Shown here piece after piece: positions 54,510 through 62,721 of a DNA stretch of 64,000 nt. Within the stretch, counting starts at the first letter, position 1. The number at the start of each line of letters is the position of its first letter. The notes below the pieces were generated by a model, which was not told where the DNA came from, did not search any database, and saw nothing but the letters and a program-made list of their open reading frames with translations. A program made the position numbers and the translations under genes. Where the stretch lies: assembly GCA_016432725.1 (NCBI GenBank), contig JACJDG010000003.1:3286001-3350000 (forward strand), in the 5' to 3' direction. Origin of the DNA: Streptomyces sp. DHE7-1. GTDB taxonomy: Bacteria; Actinomycetota; Actinomycetes; Streptomycetales; Streptomycetaceae.

Positions 54510-55267
54510 GCGCGCACCACTTCCGTGCCACCGCGCTCGATGAGGGCGGCGTCTTCTTGGCTCAGCCCGTTGTCGGTGATCAACAGGTCCACGTCGCTCA
54601 GGCCGCCGAAGCGGGCGAAGTGCTCCTGACCGTGCTTGGCGGAGTCGGCGAGGAGGACCACACGGCGCGCGGCGGCGACGGCCGCGCGCTTGACCGCGGC
54701 CTCGGCGAGGTCGGGCGTGGTCAGGCCGTGCTCGGCGGAGAAGCCGTTGGCGGCGACGAACAGGACGTCCGCGCGGATCTCGCCGTACGCGCGCAGCGCC
54801 CAGGCGTCCACGGCGGCCCGCGTGCGGTGCCGCACCCGTCCGCCGATCAGGTGGAGCTGGATGCCGGGGTGGTCGGCCAGGCGGGCGGCGATGGGCAGGC
54901 TGTGCGTGACGACGGTGAGGGCGGTCTCCAGCGGGATCGCCGCGGCCAGCCGGGCCACCGTCGTGCCGGCGTCGAGGATCAGCGTGCCCCCGGCGGGCAG
55001 TTCGGCGAGGGCCGCCTTGGCGATGCGGTCCTTCTCGTCGGCCGCGGTGGACTCGCGCTCGGTGAGGTCCGGCTCGAAGTCGAGGCGGCCGACGGGGATG
55101 GCTCCGCCGTGCACCCGGCGGACGAGACCGGCCCGGTCGAGAGCCTTCAGATCGCGGCGGATCGTCTCCGCCGTCACCTGGAACTCCTCGGCCAGCGACA
55201 GCACGTCCACCCGGCCGCCATCGCGGGCGAGCCGGAGGATCTCCTGCTGTCGCTCCGGTGCGTACAT
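54506..55267 (-). CDS. fruR: DeoR-family repressor of the fructose operon
   Basis: 253 residues. N-terminal HTH (ERQQEILRLARDGGRVDVLS, EEFQVTAETIRRDLKAL) and a DeoRC sugar-phosphate domain (GGTLILDAGTTVARLA, LIGGRVRHRTRAAV, VAANGFSAEHGL). Coupled to fruK, so it most likely represses the operon until fructose-1-phosphate binds. Candidate operators lie just upstream. Confidence 0.9.
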   Translation of the reverse strand: MYAPERQQEILRLARDGGRVDVLSLAEEFQVTAETIRRDLKALDRAGLVRRVHGGAIPVGRLDFEPDLTERESTAADEKDRIAKAALAELPAGGTLILDAGTTVARLAAAIPLETALTVVTHSLPIAARLADHPGIQLHLIGGRVRHRTRAAVDAWALRAYGEIRADVLFVAANGFSAEHGLTTPDLAEAAVKRAAVAAARRVVLLADSAKHGQEHFARFGGLSDVDLLITDNGLSQEDAALIERGGTEVVRA

Positions 55268-55285
55268 GCCCGTTTACCTCCACCT

Positions 55286-55367
55286 CATGCCCGAACGTGT
55301 TGTTTCACTGCGAGGCTACGCCCGGGATTCCGGAAAGTAAACAGGTTCGGGCATGACTCGGGCATGA
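55286..55367. promoter_or_regulatory. Candidate FruR operators
   Basis: CATGCCCGAAC at 55286-55296, its exact reverse complement GTTCGGGCATG at 55345-55355, and a further TCGGGCATGA at 55358-55367, 13 bases on. The sites surround the promoter region upstream of fruR. Confidence 0.6.
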
Positions 55368-55440
55368 ACGGACTTCGAGCTCCGTCCGTCCCGCCTCGTT
55401 CCACCGCGGACCGGAGGCAGACGGAGGCAGACCGGAGAGG

Positions 55441-55475
55441 CCCGGAGCGGCCCGGAGCGGCCCGGAGCGGCCCGG
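55441..55475. repeat. Ten-base tandem repeat
   Basis: CCCGGAGCGG three times in a row plus a half copy, in the gap between fruR and the convergent MFS gene. Confidence 0.85.
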
Positions 55476-55485
55476 ACACGGCGGA

Positions 55486-55514
55486 GGGCCCGGCACCTCC
55501 CCGGTGCCGGGCCC
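55486..55514 (-). terminator. Terminator after the MFS gene
   Basis: GGGCCCGGCACC-TCCCC-GGTGCCGGGCCC, 12-base perfect stem just beyond the stop of the leftward transporter. Confidence 0.8.
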
Positions 55515-55542
55515 TTCCTCGCCGCCCGCTGGGGCCACCCGC

Positions 55543-57065
55543 TCAGGCCACCAGCTCGGGCTCCTTCTCCGCCGCCGGGGCGTCGGCGGAACCCTCCACG
55601 TGCTGCGCCGGGCGCTTCGGCAGGGCGGACATCAGCAGGAAGATCGCGCCCAGGATCCCGGCGACCCACCACAGGGCGTGCTGGAAGCCGTTCACGAACG
55701 CGGGGCCCACCTGAGCCGGGGTCAGCCGGTCGCCGATCACCCCGAAGAAGACGACCGACACCAGGCCGAGGCCCAGCGCGTTGCCCATCTGCTGCACGGT
55801 GTTGATCAGTCCGGAGGCCGACCCGGCGTGCTCACGCGGCACCTCCGAGAGCACCGCGTCCGTCAGCGGCGCGACGATCAGCCCCATGCCGGCGCCCATC
55901 ACGACCAGCGGCAGCGCCATCTGCCAGGAGGCGATGGCGAGGCCGTAGCGATGCGACTCCCAGATGTAGAGGAGCACGCCGGCGGCCATCAACAGCGCAC
56001 CCGACCGCAGCACCTTCCGGCCGAACCGCGGGACCAGCTTCTGCACCGACATCCCCGCCGCCGTGGACACCGCGAGCGAGAACGGCACCCCGGTCAGGCC
56101 CGCCCGCAGCGGGCTCCAGCCCAGGCCGATCTGCATGTACAGCGTCCAGACCAGGAAGAAGATGCCGAGCGTGACACCGAAGACGGTCTGCACGGCGATA
56201 CCGGCGGCGAAGCTCTTCACCCGGAACAGGGACAGCTCGATCAGGGGCGAGCCGTCGCGGGCCGCCTTGCGCCGCTCGTAGGCCACGAGCGCCGCGAACA
56301 CACCGAGCGCGCCGGCCATGCACACGTAGCCCCACAGCGGCCAGCCCAGCTCACGGCCGCGGGTCAGCGGGTAGAGCAGCATCAGCAGGCCGAGCGTCAC
56401 CAGGGCGACACCGACGAGGTCCAGCTTCAGCGCCTTGGGCGCCCTGGACTCGGTGATGAAGCGGCGGCCCAGGAGGAAGGCGACGACGCCGACCGGCAGG
56501 TTGATCAGGAAGATCGGCCGCCACTCGAGGCCGAACAGGTTCCACTCGGTCAGCAGGGCGCCGAGCAGCGGGCCGGAGACCGCGCCGAGGCCGACGACCG
56601 CGCCGAACAGGCCAAAGACCTTGCCACGCTCATGGCGGGGAAGGTGGCGTGCACGATCGACAGGACCTGCGGCACCATCAGGGCCGCCATGCCGCCCTGC
56701 AGGATGCGGGAGGCGACCAGCATCTCCGGGTTGGCGGCGAAGCCGCACAGGGCGGAGGCCAGGGTGAAGCCGCCGATGCCGAGGAGGAACAGCTTCCGGC
56801 GCCCGTGGATGTCGCCGAGCCGGCCGCCGGTGATCAGGCCCGCGGCGAAGGCCAGGGCGTAGCCGGCCGTTATCCACTGGATCTGGCCGAGCGAGGCGCC
56901 CGCGTCCTTCTGGATCGAGGGGATCGCGATGTTGACGATCGTGACGTCGACGAGGTCCATGAAGGCCGCCGCCATCACGATCGCCAGCGCGAACCAGCGG
57001 CGGCGGTCGGCCGCCGGCCGGGCCGGGGCCCGGCCGGCACTGAGGGTCTGTTCCGTGGAGGTCAT
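55543..57065 (-). CDS. DHA2-type MFS exporter, one frameshift
   Basis: About 507 residues with 14 helices. MDLVDVTIVNIAIPSIQ and GRLGDIHGRRKLFLLG (motif A) open the protein, SGPLLGALLTE is the antiporter motif C region. The frame is lost after HATFPA; one base at 56634-56635 gives HERGKVFGLFGAVVGL. Drug-proton antiport is the likely role. It is divergent from a WYL regulator with a dyad between them, a usual sign of local regulation. Confidence 0.88.
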
Positions 57066-57074
57066 GCACCCAAG

Positions 57075-57106
57075 CTAGGACCCCAATAGGTCAGATCGTG
57101 TCCTAG
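57075..57106. promoter_or_regulatory. Dyad between the MFS and WYL genes
   Basis: CTAGGAC-N18-GTCCTAG, perfect seven-base half-sites in a 50-base divergent promoter region. The right half overlaps a possible -10 (TAGTTC) six bases before the regulator's ATG. Confidence 0.6.
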
Positions 57107-57115
57107 TTCTGCGGC

Positions 57116-58099
57116 ATGCTCATCGGCATGACGACGGACACCCCGGCCCGGCTCCTCCAGCTCCTGTCCCTCCTGCAGACACCGCGCGAGTGGCCGGGCG
57201 GTGAGCTGGCCGACCGGCTCGGTGTGTCCCGCCGCACCGTGCGGCGCGACATCGACCGGCTGCGGGAGCTGGGCTATCCGGTGCAGGCGACCCAGGGCTC
57301 CGACGGCGGGTACCGGCTGGTCGCGGGGAAGGCCATGCCGCCGCTGGTGCTGGACGACGAGGAGGCGGTGGCGATCGCGGTCGGACTGCGGGCCGGGGCC
57401 GGGCACGCGGTGGAGGGGGTGGACGAGGCCTCGGTGCGGGCGCTCGCGAAGCTGGAGCAGGTGCTGCCGGCCCGGCTGCGCCACCGGGTCTCCACGCTGC
57501 AGGCCGCGACGACGCCGCTCACCAGTGGAGACGGGGCGAGCATCGCGCCGGAGACGCTGACGGTGATGGCGTCGACCGTGGCCGGACGGGAGCGGCTGCG
57601 GTTCGCCTACCGGGACAAGGAGGGCGGCGAGTCGCGACGGCTGACGGAGCCGCACCGGCTGGTCTCGACGGGACGCCGGTGGTACCTCGTCGCGTACGAC
57701 CTGGGGCGGGAGGACTGGCGCACGTTCCGCGTGGACCGGGTCCGGGAGCCGTTCGCGACCGGTGTCCGGTTCGCTCCGCGGGAGCTGCCGGAGGGGGACG
57801 CGGCGGAGTACCTGCGGCGCTCGATCCAGCGACGGGGGCAGGACACGTACGCGTTCGAGGTGTGGTTCGCCGGGGCGGTGGAGGAGGTCACCGCGCGGGT
57901 GCCCGGATGGGTCGGGGTGCCGGAGGCGGATGGCGGCGGGGGTGTGTGCTGCGGGGGACGAGCGGGGAGCCGGTGGAGTCGCTGGCCGTGCGGCTGGCGA
58001 TGGTGGGGGTGAGTTCCTGGTCCGGGGCCGGAGGAACTCGTCTCCTGTGTGCGGGAGTTGGGCGGGCGGTTGAGCAGGGCGGGGGCGGGGGGAGCGTAA
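57116..58099 (+). CDS. WYL-domain transcriptional regulator (YafY type), three frameshifts
   Basis: N-terminal winged helix (GELADRLGVSRRTVRRDIDR, DGGYRLVAGKAMPPLVLDDE) and a WYL domain (RLTEPHRLVSTGRRWYLVAY, EDWRTFRVDRV). The C-terminus is recovered only by adding a base at the G run 57938-57942 (to CVLRGTSGEPVESLAVRLAM), one at 58004-58011 (to VEFLVRG) and one at 58028-58029 (to PEELVSCVRELGGRLSRAG), ending at 58099; the three together restore the original phase. About 328 residues. The ATG at 57116 may be leaderless; another lies at 57128. Likely controls the divergent exporter. Confidence 0.82.
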
Positions 58100-58249
58100 G
58101 GGCGCCGGCGGGCGGGGCTCTTGAGTGGCCGGCGTCCGGGCCGGGCGGGGGCGCTTGCCCGCGCCTGCGGGGCGCCGACCCCGTCCCCACCCGTGCCACC
58201 CCTGGCGGCACGGAGGCCCGCAGCCGGAGGCCGATGCCCGCGGCTCGGG

Positions 58250-58317
58250 GTGACGTCAGGAACCGGGTGACGTCAGGAACCGGGTGACGTCAGGAACCGG
58301 GTGACGTCAGGAACCGG
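58250..58317. repeat. 17-base tandem repeat spanning the TetR stop codon
   Basis: Four perfect copies of GTGACGTCAGGAACCGG, each containing the palindrome TGACGTCA. The leftward TetR gene ends inside the fourth copy. The period is not a multiple of three. Confidence 0.97.
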
Positions 58318-59023
58318 GTGACGGGGAGGTCTCCGGCCAGGCGTAGTTCTCCAGGGCCGTCAGGTTCCGGAGGGCCAGGGTGGCGGGGCCGTTGGGGCCG
58401 GTGGGCGGGTAGGTGGTGGTGGCCCAGGACTCGACGGCCACGCGGATCGCCGCTCCGGCCACCGCCGCCGTGAGACGCAGGTGCGGCGGGACCGCCGGTG
58501 GCCGGGCAACGTTGTCCTCGGCGGACTCCGCCCGCTCCGCGGAGTCCCGGTGAGCCCCGGAGGCCGCGGCCTCCCCTGAGTCCGCGGGCGCCAGCCGTTC
58601 CGCCAGGGTCTCCGCGAGCGCGGACTCCGACATCCGGCAGACCTCCGCCCACACCTTCCCGAGCGCGGGGCTCGCGTCGGCCAGCCGGATCAGCGTGCGG
58701 ACCCATTCCCAGGAGGCCGCCGACACACCCACTCCGGGGCTGAGCGTGTACTCGACCGCATGCCGGAGGGCCTCCGGCACGGAGAGGCCGGGCGGGGCGT
58801 CGCGGACCGCCTGGATGCACAGCTCGGCGCCCGCCGCGTACAGCGGCGCCACCGCTTCCTCCTTGGAGGCGAAGTAGCGGTAGAAGGTGCGCGGGGCGAT
58901 GCCCGCGGCCTGGGCGATGTCCTCGGCGCGCGTGCCGCGCAGGCCCTGGCGCACGAAGAGCGCGGCCGCCGCGCGGGCGATCTCCATGCGGGTCTCGGCC
59001 TTGCGGCGTTCGGTCAGGGACAT
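58307..59023 (-). CDS. TetR-family regulator
   Basis: 238 residues. HTH: FVRQGLRGTRAEDIAQAAGI then PRTFYRYFASKEEAVAPLYA. The C-terminal ligand domain is long and includes an Ala/Glu-rich stretch (ADSGEAAASGAHRDSAERAE). It ends PETSPSPGS within a 17-base tandem repeat, so its last residues may vary between strains. A perfect dyad lies 80 bases upstream. No adjacent divergent gene exists; hrdD, 437 bases away, is the next gene. Confidence 0.85.
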   Translation of the reverse strand: MSLTERRKAETRMEIARAAAALFVRQGLRGTRAEDIAQAAGIAPRTFYRYFASKEEAVAPLYAAGAELCIQAVRDAPPGLSVPEALRHAVEYTLSPGVGVSAASWEWVRTLIRLADASPALGKVWAEVCRMSESALAETLAERLAPADSGEAAASGAHRDSAERAESAEDNVARPPAVPPHLRLTAAVAGAAIRVAVESWATTTYPPTGPNGPATLALRNLTALENYAWPETSPSPGS

Positions 59024-59101
59024 CGGGGCCGTGGCGGAAACAGGCTGGTGGGCGGTGTTACCGGTGGTGCTGGGGTGCTCACCTCGGCAGGCTATGCCGG
59101 T

Positions 59102-59118
59102 ATGGCAGAATCTGCCAT
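59102..59118. promoter_or_regulatory. Perfect TetR-type operator
   Basis: ATGGCAGA-A-TCTGCCAT: eight-base arms, 79 bases upstream of the TetR start; likely autoregulatory. Confidence 0.65.
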
Positions 59119-59122
59119 TCGA

Positions 59123-59159
59123 GCGGGCCACCCCGGGGTTCAGGTACGGGGTGGCCCGC
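59123..59159. terminator. Hairpin next to the TetR operator
   Basis: GCGGGCCACCCCG / CGGGGTGGCCCGC, a 13-base perfect stem. Role uncertain: terminator or part of an RNA. Confidence 0.45.
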
Positions 59160-59173
59160 CGTTCCGGCATGAG

Positions 59174-59216
59174 GCCGGGCCCCGGCGCCTGGGGGGGGTA
59201 GGCGCCGGGGCCCGGC
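59174..59216. terminator. Long GC hairpin
   Basis: GCCGGGCCCCGGCGCC / GGCGCCGGGGCCCGGC, a 16-base perfect stem with an 11-base G-rich loop. Role uncertain. Confidence 0.45.
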
Positions 59217-59346
59217 TCTGGAACGTTCCGACGCCGGGGGGGTGGCGCGGAACGTGGCTCACGCACCGGGCATCCGGTCGATGCCCCGACGTGCGTCATG
59301 TGGGGGTGGGTACTACGGCTGGGAGTGCGGCCCCTCGGTGCAAGTC

Positions 59347-59391
59347 CAACTCCTGGGCCCGCAATGGTTTTTCCCTCGGGCCCGGGAGTTG
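59347..59391 (-). terminator. Probable hrdD terminator
   Basis: CAACTCCTGGGCCCG / CGGGCCCGGGAGTTG, 15 base pairs with one wobble, 70 bases beyond the hrdD stop. Confidence 0.6.
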
Positions 59392-59460
59392 AAGCGACGG
59401 TACCGCGCCATGTTTGCGCCGTCTTTCGCCACCGGGTGTGCGCGGTCGTACGCCGGCCGG

Positions 59461-60459
59461 TCAGGCCGCCGCGTCGAAGCCGGTGCCACGGGCGAGCTTC
59501 TTCAGTTCGAGCAGCGCGTGCTTCTCGATCTGCCGGATGCGCTCGCGGGTCAGGCCGTGCTCCTTGCCGACCTCGGTCAGCGTGCGCTCGCGGCCGTCCT
59601 CGATGCCGTACCGCATCTTGATGATGGAGGCCGTGCGCTGGTCCAGGCGGCCGATCAGGTCGTCCAGTTCCTCGCTGCGCAGGAGCGTGAGGACCGACTG
59701 CTCCGGGGAGACCGCCGAGGTGTCCTCCAGCAGGTCGCCGAACTGGGTCTCGCCCTCGTCGTCCACCGGCATGTTCAGCGAGACCGGGTCACGGGACCAG
59801 TCGAGCACGTCGGTCACGCGCTCCGGTGTCGAGCCCAGCTCGGTGGCGATCTCCGCGGGCTCCGGCTCGCGCCCGTGCTCGCGGTTGAACTCGCGCTGGA
59901 CACGGCGGATGCGGCCCAGCTCCTCCACCAGGTGGACGGGGAGCCGGATCGTGCGGGACTGGTCGGCTATCGAGCGGGTGATGGCCTGGCGGATCCACCA
60001 GGTGGCGTACGTCGAGAACTTGAAGCCCTTGCGGTAGTCGAACTTCTCGACGGCGCGCACCAGACCGGCGTTGCCCTCCTGGATCAGGTCCAGCAGCGGC
60101 AGGCCGCTGCGCGGGTAGCGCCGGGCCACCGCCACGACCAGGCGGAGGTTGGAGCGGATGAAGACGTCCTTGGCGCGCTCACCGGCGTCGACCAGGGCCT
60201 GCAGCTCCTCGCGGGTGGCGTCCGACTTCGACTCCTCCTCGCCGTCGAGGACCTGCCGCGCGAACACACCCGCCTCGATGGTCTGGGACAGCTCGACCTC
60301 CTTGGCGGCGTCGAGCAGCGGCGTACGCGCGATCTCGTCGAGATACATGCCGACCAGGTCGCGATCGGCGATCTCGCCGGCGTGGGCGCGAACACTGCCT
60401 GCCCTGTCGGCCGTCTCGCCGGTGGCGGACTTACGACGGGCGACGGCACGGGTTGCCAT
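59461..60459 (-). CDS. hrdD: Group 2 RNA polymerase sigma factor HrdD
   Basis: 332 residues, the known HrdD length. Region 1.2 (DLVGMYLDEIARTPLLDAAK), region 2 (NLRLVVAVARRYPRSGLPLL, DLIQEGNAGLVRAVEKFDYR, YATWWIRQAITRSI), region 3 and region 4 (LTEVGKEHGLTRERIRQIEK) are all present; region 1.1 is short, as in non-essential HrdB-like sigmas. Starts at ATG 60459 with GGGAG upstream. Position close to the MarR/MFS genes near CDA fits hrdD of S. coelicolor. HrdD recognises HrdB-like promoters; its own transcription is reported to depend on SigE. Confidence 0.93.
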   Translation of the reverse strand: MATRAVARRKSATGETADRAGSVRAHAGEIADRDLVGMYLDEIARTPLLDAAKEVELSQTIEAGVFARQVLDGEEESKSDATREELQALVDAGERAKDVFIRSNLRLVVAVARRYPRSGLPLLDLIQEGNAGLVRAVEKFDYRKGFKFSTYATWWIRQAITRSIADQSRTIRLPVHLVEELGRIRRVQREFNREHGREPEPAEIATELGSTPERVTDVLDWSRDPVSLNMPVDDEGETQFGDLLEDTSAVSPEQSVLTLLRSEELDDLIGRLDQRTASIIKMRYGIEDGRERTLTEVGKEHGLTRERIRQIEKHALLELKKLARGTGFDAAA

Positions 60460-60580
60460 GCGTGCTCCCTTGCGATGGTGGGCTGGCGGGTGATCCTTCG
60501 GACGCTCGGCATCGAACGGTTTCGCCCCGCGGATCCGACTCCTTGGGACTCTCCTCGTGTGCCCCGCATCCGAGGGAAAC

Positions 60581-60606
60581 AACGACTGGAATCCGGACAG
60601 AATTCC
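60581..60606 (-). promoter_or_regulatory. Candidate SigE-type promoter of hrdD
   Basis: On the minus strand, GGAAT (60606-60602), a 15-base spacer and GTCGTT (60586-60581), close to the SigE pattern GGAAC-N15/16-GTC. It lies about 120 bases upstream of the start codon. Confidence 0.5.
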
Positions 60607-60666
60607 CACACCGACCCTCAATTTTTCTGATCATGCAGTACCCTGTCGGCCACACGGGGAGGCGCA

Positions 60667-61202
60667 ATGCCGTCGGCACACACAGAGGTGCAGGTCAGGC
60701 CGGGGTCGAGGGGGATCTCGATGCCCTCACGGAGATCTACAACCACTATGTGCGTGAGACAGCGATCACATTCGACACGGCCGCCTTCTCCGCGGAAGAG
60801 CGCCGCCCTTGGCTGCTCTCCCACCCGGAAGACGGCCCGTACCGCCTGATGGTTGCCACGGCGGCGGACTCACAGCGGATTCTGGGGTACGCCACATCCA
60901 GCCCCTACCGCGCGAAGCCCGCCTACTCCACCTCCGTGGAGACCACCGTGTACGTCGCCCCGGGGGCCGGCCGCGGCGGCATCGGCAGTCTGCTCTACGG
61001 CGCCCTCTTCGAGGCGCTGGCCGGTGAGGACCTGCACCGCGCCTACGCGGGCATCGCGCAGCCGAACGAGGCCTCGCGGCGGCTGCACGCCCGCTTCGGC
61101 TTCCGGCACGTCGGCACCTACCGGGAGGTGGGCCGCAAGTTCGGCCGCTACTGGGACGTGGCCTGGTACGAGAAGGACCTCGGGCAGGTCCCCCTCGGAT
61201 AG
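60667..61202 (+). CDS. Phosphinothricin-acetyltransferase-like GNAT, one frameshift
   Basis: The product has EGDLDALTEIYNHYVRETAI, SSPYRAKPAYSTSVETTVYV, GGIGSLLYGALFEAL (acetyl-CoA loop) and RLHARFGFRHVGTYREVGRK, the pattern of Bar/Pat-like acetyltransferases. The N-terminus MPSAHTEVQVRPG is in another frame and joins after one base is added to the G run 60702-60705. GGGGAGG lies five bases before the ATG. About 178 residues. Many genomes carry such enzymes for methionine sulfoximine or unknown amines. Confidence 0.85.
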
Positions 61203-61221
61203 CCGGCACCCGGGGACGCGC

Positions 61222-62034
61222 TCACCCGAACTGCAGCGACCGCTTCGCCAGCCCCATCCAGAACCCGTCGATCACCGACTTCTGCGCGTCGAGTCCACCG
61301 CCCGCCTCGGCCGCGCCCATGGTCACGAAGAGCGGGGCGAAGTGCTCGGTGCGCGGGTGGGCGTAGCGGCCGGCCGGGGCCTTGCGGAGGAAGTCCAGCA
61401 GGGTGTCCCAGTCGCGGGCCTCCAGGGCCCGGCGGCCCCAGTCGTCGAACTCGGCGGACCAGGTCGGCACGCCGCCGCCGGTGTGCCGCAGGGCGGCGAG
61501 GTTGTGGGTGAAGAAACCGGAGCCGACGATCAGCACGCCCTCGTCGCGCAGCGGGGCGAGCTTGCGGCCGATGTCCATCAGCCGGACCGGGTCGAGGGTC
61601 GGCATGGATATCTGCAGGACGGGGATGTCGGCGTCCGGGAACATCTCGACGAGCGGCACGTAGGCGCCGTGGTCGAGGCCGCGGTCGGGGATGTCCTGGA
61701 CCGGGATGCCGGGGGCGCGCAGCAGCTTGCGAACGGATGCGGCCAGCTCGGGCGCGCCGGGGGCGGCGTACCGGACCCGGTAGTAGTGCTCGGGGAAGCC
61801 CCAGAAGTCGTAGACGAGGGGGACGGTCTCGACGGCGCCGAGGGCGAGCGGGGCCTCCTCCCAGTGGGCGGAGACCATGAGGATCGCCTTGGGGCGCGGC
61901 AGGGCGGCCGACCAGGCGGCGAGCTGGCCCGGCCAGACGGGGTCGTCGGCGAGCGGCGGGGCGCCATGGCTGAGGTAGAGGGCGGGCATGCGCTCCCGCC
62001 CGGCAGCGGGCGTCTCCTGCGGTGCGGCGGACAT
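61222..62034 (-). CDS. DODA-type (LigB-like) extradiol ring-opening dioxygenase
   Basis: 270 residues. PALYLSHGAPPLADDP and LMVSAHWEEAPLA carry the metal-binding histidines, GLDHGAYVPLVEMFPDADIP is the DODA/YgiD signature, and FFTHNLAAL follows. These enzymes use Fe or Zn to open catechol rings such as DOPA. The ATG at 62034 has GGGAG eight bases upstream. Divergent from a MarR gene, which is probably its regulator. Confidence 0.88.
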   Translation of the reverse strand: MSAAPQETPAAGRERMPALYLSHGAPPLADDPVWPGQLAAWSAALPRPKAILMVSAHWEEAPLALGAVETVPLVYDFWGFPEHYYRVRYAAPGAPELAASVRKLLRAPGIPVQDIPDRGLDHGAYVPLVEMFPDADIPVLQISMPTLDPVRLMDIGRKLAPLRDEGVLIVGSGFFTHNLAALRHTGGGVPTWSAEFDDWGRRALEARDWDTLLDFLRKAPAGRYAHPRTEHFAPLFVTMGAAEAGGGLDAQKSVIDGFWMGLAKRSLQFG

Positions 62035-62129
62035 GACGGCGGCTCCCGGTGCTCGGTCCCTGTGAGACACGCCCTTCCAGGCACTGAAGGTGCTTTAAGT
62101 CTCAAGCTTTCTGCTTTACCCTACGCCCG

Positions 62130-62141
62130 ACTTGTTCAAGT
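62130..62141. promoter_or_regulatory. Candidate MarR operator
   Basis: ACTTG-TT-CAAGT in the divergent region between the dioxygenase and MarR genes; the area also has ctttaagtctcaag and gtttcaag, related half-sites. Confidence 0.45.
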
Positions 62142-62171
62142 TTCAAGGAGATGCCTCGTACAGTGGGACAC

Positions 62172-62681
62172 ATGAACACGGCAACGGACTCCGCCGGCCG
62201 GCACCGCTGGCTCACCGACGAGGAGCAGCGCGTCTGGCGCGCCTACCTGCACGCCACCACCCTGCTGGAGGACCACCTGGACCGGCAGCTCCAGCGCGAC
62301 GCGGGCATGCCGCACATCTACTACGGGCTCCTCGTCAGCCTGGCCGAGGCCCCGCGCCGCCGGCTGCGGATGACCGAGCTGGCGATGAAGTCCAAGATCA
62401 CGCGCTCCCGGCTCTCCCACGCCATCGCCCGGCTGGAGAAGAACGGCTGGGTCCGCCGTGAGGACTGCCCCTCCGACAAGCGCGGCCAGTTCGCGGTGCT
62501 CACCGACGAGGGCGCCGAGGTGCTGAGGCGGACCGCGCCGGGCCATGTCGCCGCCGTACGCCAGGCGCTGTTCGAGCGACTGAGCCCGCAACAGCAGAAG
62601 GCCCTCGGCGAGATCATGGAGATCGTCGCCGAGGGCCTTCAGCCCGACGAAGCGGGTGCGGACCTTCCCTGGCTCCGCTAA
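62172..62681 (+). CDS. MarR-family regulator
   Basis: 169 residues: a winged helix (MTELAMKSKITRSRLSHAIA, RREDCPSDKRGQFAVLTDEG) and helical dimer ends. The ATG at 62172 is used; a GTG three codons earlier is better spaced from AAGGAG and could be the true start. Divergent from the dioxygenase and 40 bases from a convergent MFS exporter, either of which it could regulate. Confidence 0.85.
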   Translation: MNTATDSAGRHRWLTDEEQRVWRAYLHATTLLEDHLDRQLQRDAGMPHIYYGLLVSLAEAPRRRLRMTELAMKSKITRSRLSHAIARLEKNGWVRREDCPSDKRGQFAVLTDEGAEVLRRTAPGHVAAVRQALFERLSPQQQKALGEIMEIVAEGLQPDEAGADLPWLR

Positions 62682-62721
62682 CCCCCCGTGCGCAGCGCCC
62701 GGTGGGTCACCGTACGGCCGG

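Larger units (their letters stand above)
59024..59460. other. Gene-free region between TetR and hrdD with several hairpins
   Basis: It contains a TetR-type dyad and three strong inverted repeats (separate entries), plus GGAACGTTCC near 59221. No frame here has convincing coding character. It may hold the TetR promoter, the hrdD terminator and possibly a small RNA. Confidence 0.5.

Noticed and set aside
58250..58317. CRISPR-like array
   Set aside because: The 17-base units are directly abutting without spacers, so this is a plain tandem repeat.
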